This document shows, piece by piece, positions 7,101-8,656 of a stretch of 8,656 nucleotides of DNA. The DNA comes from Gammaproteobacteria bacterium (lineage in GTDB: Bacteria; Pseudomonadota; Gammaproteobacteria; HK1), in NCBI GenBank assembly GCA_022822245.1, contig JAJECB010000253.1:1-8656 (forward strand), given 5' to 3'. A program made the translations under genes and the position numbers. The notes beneath the pieces are model-generated. The model was not told the DNA's origin. It worked only from the letters and a program-made list of their open reading frames with translations, and searched no databases. How positions within the stretch are numbered: the stretch's first letter is position 1; every line of letters begins with the position of its first letter.

Positions 7101-7696
7101 TGCGGGCGGCGGAGGCCGAACGCGCGCCCGGGCGGACCGGGCTCGCGGAGGTGGTCGCGCGCAACCTTTTCCGGCTCATGTCGTACAAGGACGAGTACGA
7201 GGTGGCCCGGCTCTACACGAGCGGCGGGTTCGAGGCGGATCTGAAGCGCCAGTTCGAGGGCGATTTCCGGCTTCGCTTCCACCTTGCCCCGCCCCTCCTC
7301 GCGCGGCGCGACCCCGAGACCGGGGAGCTTCGAAAGCGCGAATTCGGGCCCTGGATCTTCGGCGCGTTCCGCGTTCTCGCGCGGATGCGGCGCCTGCGGG
7401 GGACCGCCTTCGACCTCTTCGGTCGGACCGCCGAGCGGCGGATGGAGCGCCGGCTCATCGAGGAGTACCGGGAGTCGGTGGGGAAGATCCTGGACCGGCT
7501 CGCCCCCGCTAACCACGAGGCGGCGGTCGCACTCGCCTCGGTGCCGGAGGGGATCAAGGGCTTCGGTCACGTGAAGGAGCGAAGCGTCGAAGCCGCGAGG
7601 CGGCGGGCGGCGCGGCTCGAGACGGAGTTCCGGGCGGCGGCGGACCCGGCGCCCGCGCCGGTAGCGGCGCACGCGGCGGCGGGCGGCGGCGACTGA
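4118..7696 (+). CDS. Fused indolepyruvate ferredoxin oxidoreductase (IOR family)
   Basis: The enzyme oxidatively decarboxylates aryl 2-oxo acids (indolepyruvate, phenylpyruvate; some homologues take branched 2-oxo acids) to acyl-CoA and passes electrons to ferredoxin, in the cytoplasm. From GTG 4118 it has 1192 residues, the usual size of the single-chain proteobacterial form. Domain order: pyrimidine-type TPP domain with YRGSPLGG (52-59) and Asn-Glu 83-84; second alpha-type domain with GIVTAGK (279-285) and EEKRGFIEDQL from 339; TPP-binding domain with CSGCPH (439-444), GDG (504-506) and YND (532-534); Fe-S region with Cys 641, 644, 647, 653, 674, 680 and 685; Gly-rich hinge (about 700-720); gamma-type domain with GIGGTGV (739-745) and QKNGAVASH; acidic Glu/Gly hinge (950-959); and a C-terminal DUF6537-like domain with YKDEYEV from 1023. 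All key motifs are intact. It has its own TATAAT promoter and is probably cotranscribed with the next gene. The substrate cannot be read from sequence. Confidence 0.95.
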   Translation: MKHSAVSLEDKYTLDSGRVYITGIQALVRLPMMQRRRDLAAGLDTAGYISGYRGSPLGGFDNALVQARPLLEEHHVRFHPGLNEDLAATAVWGSQHTEIFPGAKYDGVFAIWYGKGPGVDRSGDVLKHGNFAGAGSKGGVLCIAGDDHGAKSSSMPHQSEQAFVAALMPVLNPSSVQEYLDLGLFGFAASRWSGCWLGFKAVSDTVESSASVLVDPHRLRFTEPADFELPEGGLNIDVEYQPIPYEQRLLEQKLPAVLAFARANPVDRVVVAAPRPRIGIVTAGKAYLDLRQALDDLGIDEETAAEIGLSVYKLALTWPIEPEGVIRFAAGLDELIVVEEKRGFIEDQLTRLFYNREDAPARIVGKRDESGRPLVPERGELSAAIVARALAARLRRPGGPGAEDEELGRRLVQRLARVDQIAEQAGKAASILSRSPYFCSGCPHNTSTRVPDGSRAMAGIGCHGMAMFHPGRRTYYATHMGGEGVNWIGHAPFTTENHLFANLGDGTYDHSGILAVRAAVAAGVNITYKILYNDAVAMTGGQPLGGEVRVDAIAHQMVAEGAEKVVVVSDEPEKYPAGYLPRGVPAHHRDDLDRVQRELRDTPGVTVLVYDQTCAAEKRRRRKRGLMADPPKRAFINHLVCEGCGDCSAASNCVSVQPLETRLGRKRRIDQSNCNKDFSCVKGFCPSFVTVHGGKVRKAAGPGAGGGSGGTGDGPDPFSDLPEPRIPGCVEPYGILVTGIGGTGVITIGALLGMAAHVEGKGITVLDSTGLSQKNGAVASHVRIAERAEDLHATRIGAGAVRLLLGCDMVTAAAPESLATIDQGSSRAVVNGDVTPPAAFVIDNTIDLGSRLMARQIQDIAGREMVDFVEATTLATALLGDSIATNLFMVGFAYQKGLVPLAAESIEAAIRLNAVAVEANRQAFGWGRLAAHDPARVWKTARPLMVAKAEGEGEGESEDGAPETLDTIVEHRAAFLREYQDEAWEERFRRTVERVRAAEAERAPGRTGLAEVVARNLFRLMSYKDEYEVARLYTSGGFEADLKRQFEGDFRLRFHLAPPLLARRDPETGELRKREFGPWIFGAFRVLARMRRLRGTAFDLFGRTAERRMERRLIEEYRESVGKILDRLAPANHEAAVALASVPEGIKGFGHVKERSVEAARRRAARLETEFRAAADPAPAPVAAHAAAGGGD

Positions 7697-7724
7697 GCGG
7701 CCGCGACCCCGCGGTGGATGCCAA

Positions 7725-7730
7725 GAGGAG
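7725..7730 (+). promoter_or_regulatory. Ribosome binding site for the reductase gene
   Basis: GAGGAG stands 9 bases before GTG 7740. It fixes this start, which leads straight into the Rossmann strand GRKIAVVGTGAVG. Confidence 0.7.
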
Positions 7731-7739
7731 AAACGGAGC

Positions 7740-8656
7740 GTGGGACGGAAGATTGCGGTGGTCGGCACCGGGGCGGTCGGCGCCTACACCGGCGGGCACC
7801 TCGTGCGCAAGGGGCAGGACGTCACCTTCCTCGATCCGTGGCCCGAGCACGTCGAGTACATGAAGACCCACGGCATCGAGATCTTCGGGGTGACCGAGGC
7901 GGAACGGTTCACGGTGCCGGTACGGGCGCTTCACCTCTCGGAGCTCGAGAGCCTCTCGCGCGAGGCGCCGTTCGACATCGTGTTCGTGTGCACCAAGTCC
8001 TACGACACCGCGTGGTCGACGACGATGATCGCGCCCTTCCTCGCGCCGGACGGGTTCGTGGTGTCACTCCAGAACTGCATCAACGAGGAGACCATCGCCG
8101 GCGTCGTCGGCTGGGGCCGCACCGTGGGGTGCATCGCGAGCGTCATCTCGGTGGAGCTCTTCGAGCCCGGCCACGTGCGGCGCGCGGTGCCCCTCGGGGG
8201 CGAGCGGCACACCGTGTTCCGGATCGGCGAGCCGCACGGCCGGCCGACCACGCGCGTGGCGGAGGTGGCGGAGATGCTCCGGGCCGCGGACAGCACAAAG
8301 GTGACGACCAACCTGTGGGGCGAGCGGTGGTCCAAGCTCACCGCGAACTGCATGCGCAACGCGGTCTCGGCCGCGACCGGGCTCACGAGCCGGGAGAGCG
8401 ATCTCCGGGATGACTCGCGCCGGCTCGCGATCCGGCTCGCCGCGGAGAGCGCGGCCATCGGGCGGGCCCTCGGCTTCGACCTCGAGGTCATCTACGGCTT
8501 CGAGCCCGACCTCCTCGTCGCCGCCGCCGAGGGCAGCAATGAGGCTCTCGACACCCTCGAGGCGGACCTTCTCGAGCGCGCCCGCAACGCGAAGGGCAGC
8601 GGTGCGGGGCACCGGCCCTCGATGGGGCAGGACGTGGTGAAGGGCCGGCGGACGGA
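7740..8656 (+). CDS. panE: Ketopantoate reductase (2-dehydropantoate 2-reductase) family protein, 3' end missing
   Basis: The classic member reduces 2-dehydropantoate to pantoate with NAD(P)H, on the path to pantothenate and CoA. The window shows 305 residues and stops within codon 306. Residues 5-14 hold the nucleotide-binding strand and loop (IAVVGTGAVG). Further family positions: Lys 86 in CTKS, Asn 112 in LQNC, then Lys 199, Asn 203 and Asn 207 in the WSKLTANCMRNAVSA helix, matching the Lys 176/Asn 180/Asn 184 spacing of E. coli PanE, and Ser 294 in RPSMGQD (Ser 244 in E. coli). The next bases, GA, fit the conserved Glu expected 12 residues later. It runs about 50 residues longer than E. 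coli PanE by that point. Asp 32 ends the second strand (TFLDPWPEHV), which suggests NADH rather than NADPH. It starts 43 bases after the IOR stop. Larger homologues like this may have other 2-oxo-acid substrates, so the family is sure but the reaction is not. Confidence 0.85.
   Translation, partial: MGRKIAVVGTGAVGAYTGGHLVRKGQDVTFLDPWPEHVEYMKTHGIEIFGVTEAERFTVPVRALHLSELESLSREAPFDIVFVCTKSYDTAWSTTMIAPFLAPDGFVVSLQNCINEETIAGVVGWGRTVGCIASVISVELFEPGHVRRAVPLGGERHTVFRIGEPHGRPTTRVAEVAEMLRAADSTKVTTNLWGERWSKLTANCMRNAVSAATGLTSRESDLRDDSRRLAIRLAAESAAIGRALGFDLEVIYGFEPDLLVAAAEGSNEALDTLEADLLERARNAKGSGAGHRPSMGQDVVKGRRT

Noticed and set aside
4390..7512. Plus-strand open frame of 1040 codons overlapping IOR in another frame
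   Set aside because: Its product is nearly all Arg, Gly, Pro and Ala and has no domain; it exists because stops are rare at this GC content.
3506..7768. Minus-strand open frame of 1420 codons antisense to the IOR gene
   Set aside because: It mirrors the IOR gene with a Arg/Asp/His/Pro-rich composition typical of the antisense of GC-biased codons. IOR motifs on the plus strand are intact. Only its last 64 codons, beyond the IOR gene, were kept as a tentative small gene.

Overview
The window looks like a piece of a high-GC chromosome (roughly 70 % GC by eye, strongly GC-biased third codon positions) from a proteobacterium. The clues are a TPR protein ending in a SPOR domain and the fused, single-chain type of indolepyruvate ferredoxin oxidoreductase (IOR), which is common in aerobic Alpha-, Beta- and Gammaproteobacteria. 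I cannot name the genus. All confidently called genes lie on the + strand, and long open frames on the other strands are mostly GC-rich shadows.

Left block (2-3431), probably one transcription unit for a cell-envelope function. It holds the C-terminal end of a protein whose tail resembles the Flp/Tad pilus assembly protein CpaB (2-280). A 576-residue protein that I do not recognise follows (287-2017). After it come a 17-codon mini-ORF, which overlaps the stop before it and the start after it, and an exported TPR protein with a Pro/Ala linker and a SPOR region (2064-3431). The link to a pilus or secretion apparatus rests on the CpaB-like tail and the TPR neighbour and is tentative. The unknown 576-residue protein is the best candidate here for something undescribed.

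Middle (3432-4117), about 690 bases without a confident gene and visibly less GC-biased than its flanks. The minus strand shows a coherent weak set of signals: an extended -10 promoter, a Shine-Dalgarno sequence and a 64-codon frame for a possible single-span membrane protein. A small hairpin followed by a short T run lies at about 3915. A perfect TATAAT sits 42 bases upstream of the start chosen for the next gene.

Right block (4118-8656), probably an operon for 2-oxo-acid metabolism. A complete fused IOR (1192 residues) converts arylpyruvates, or related 2-oxo acids, to acyl-CoA with reduction of ferredoxin. It is followed after 43 bases by a ketopantoate-reductase-family dehydrogenase, which runs off the right end just at its conserved C-terminal acidic position. 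The second gene has its own good ribosome binding site.
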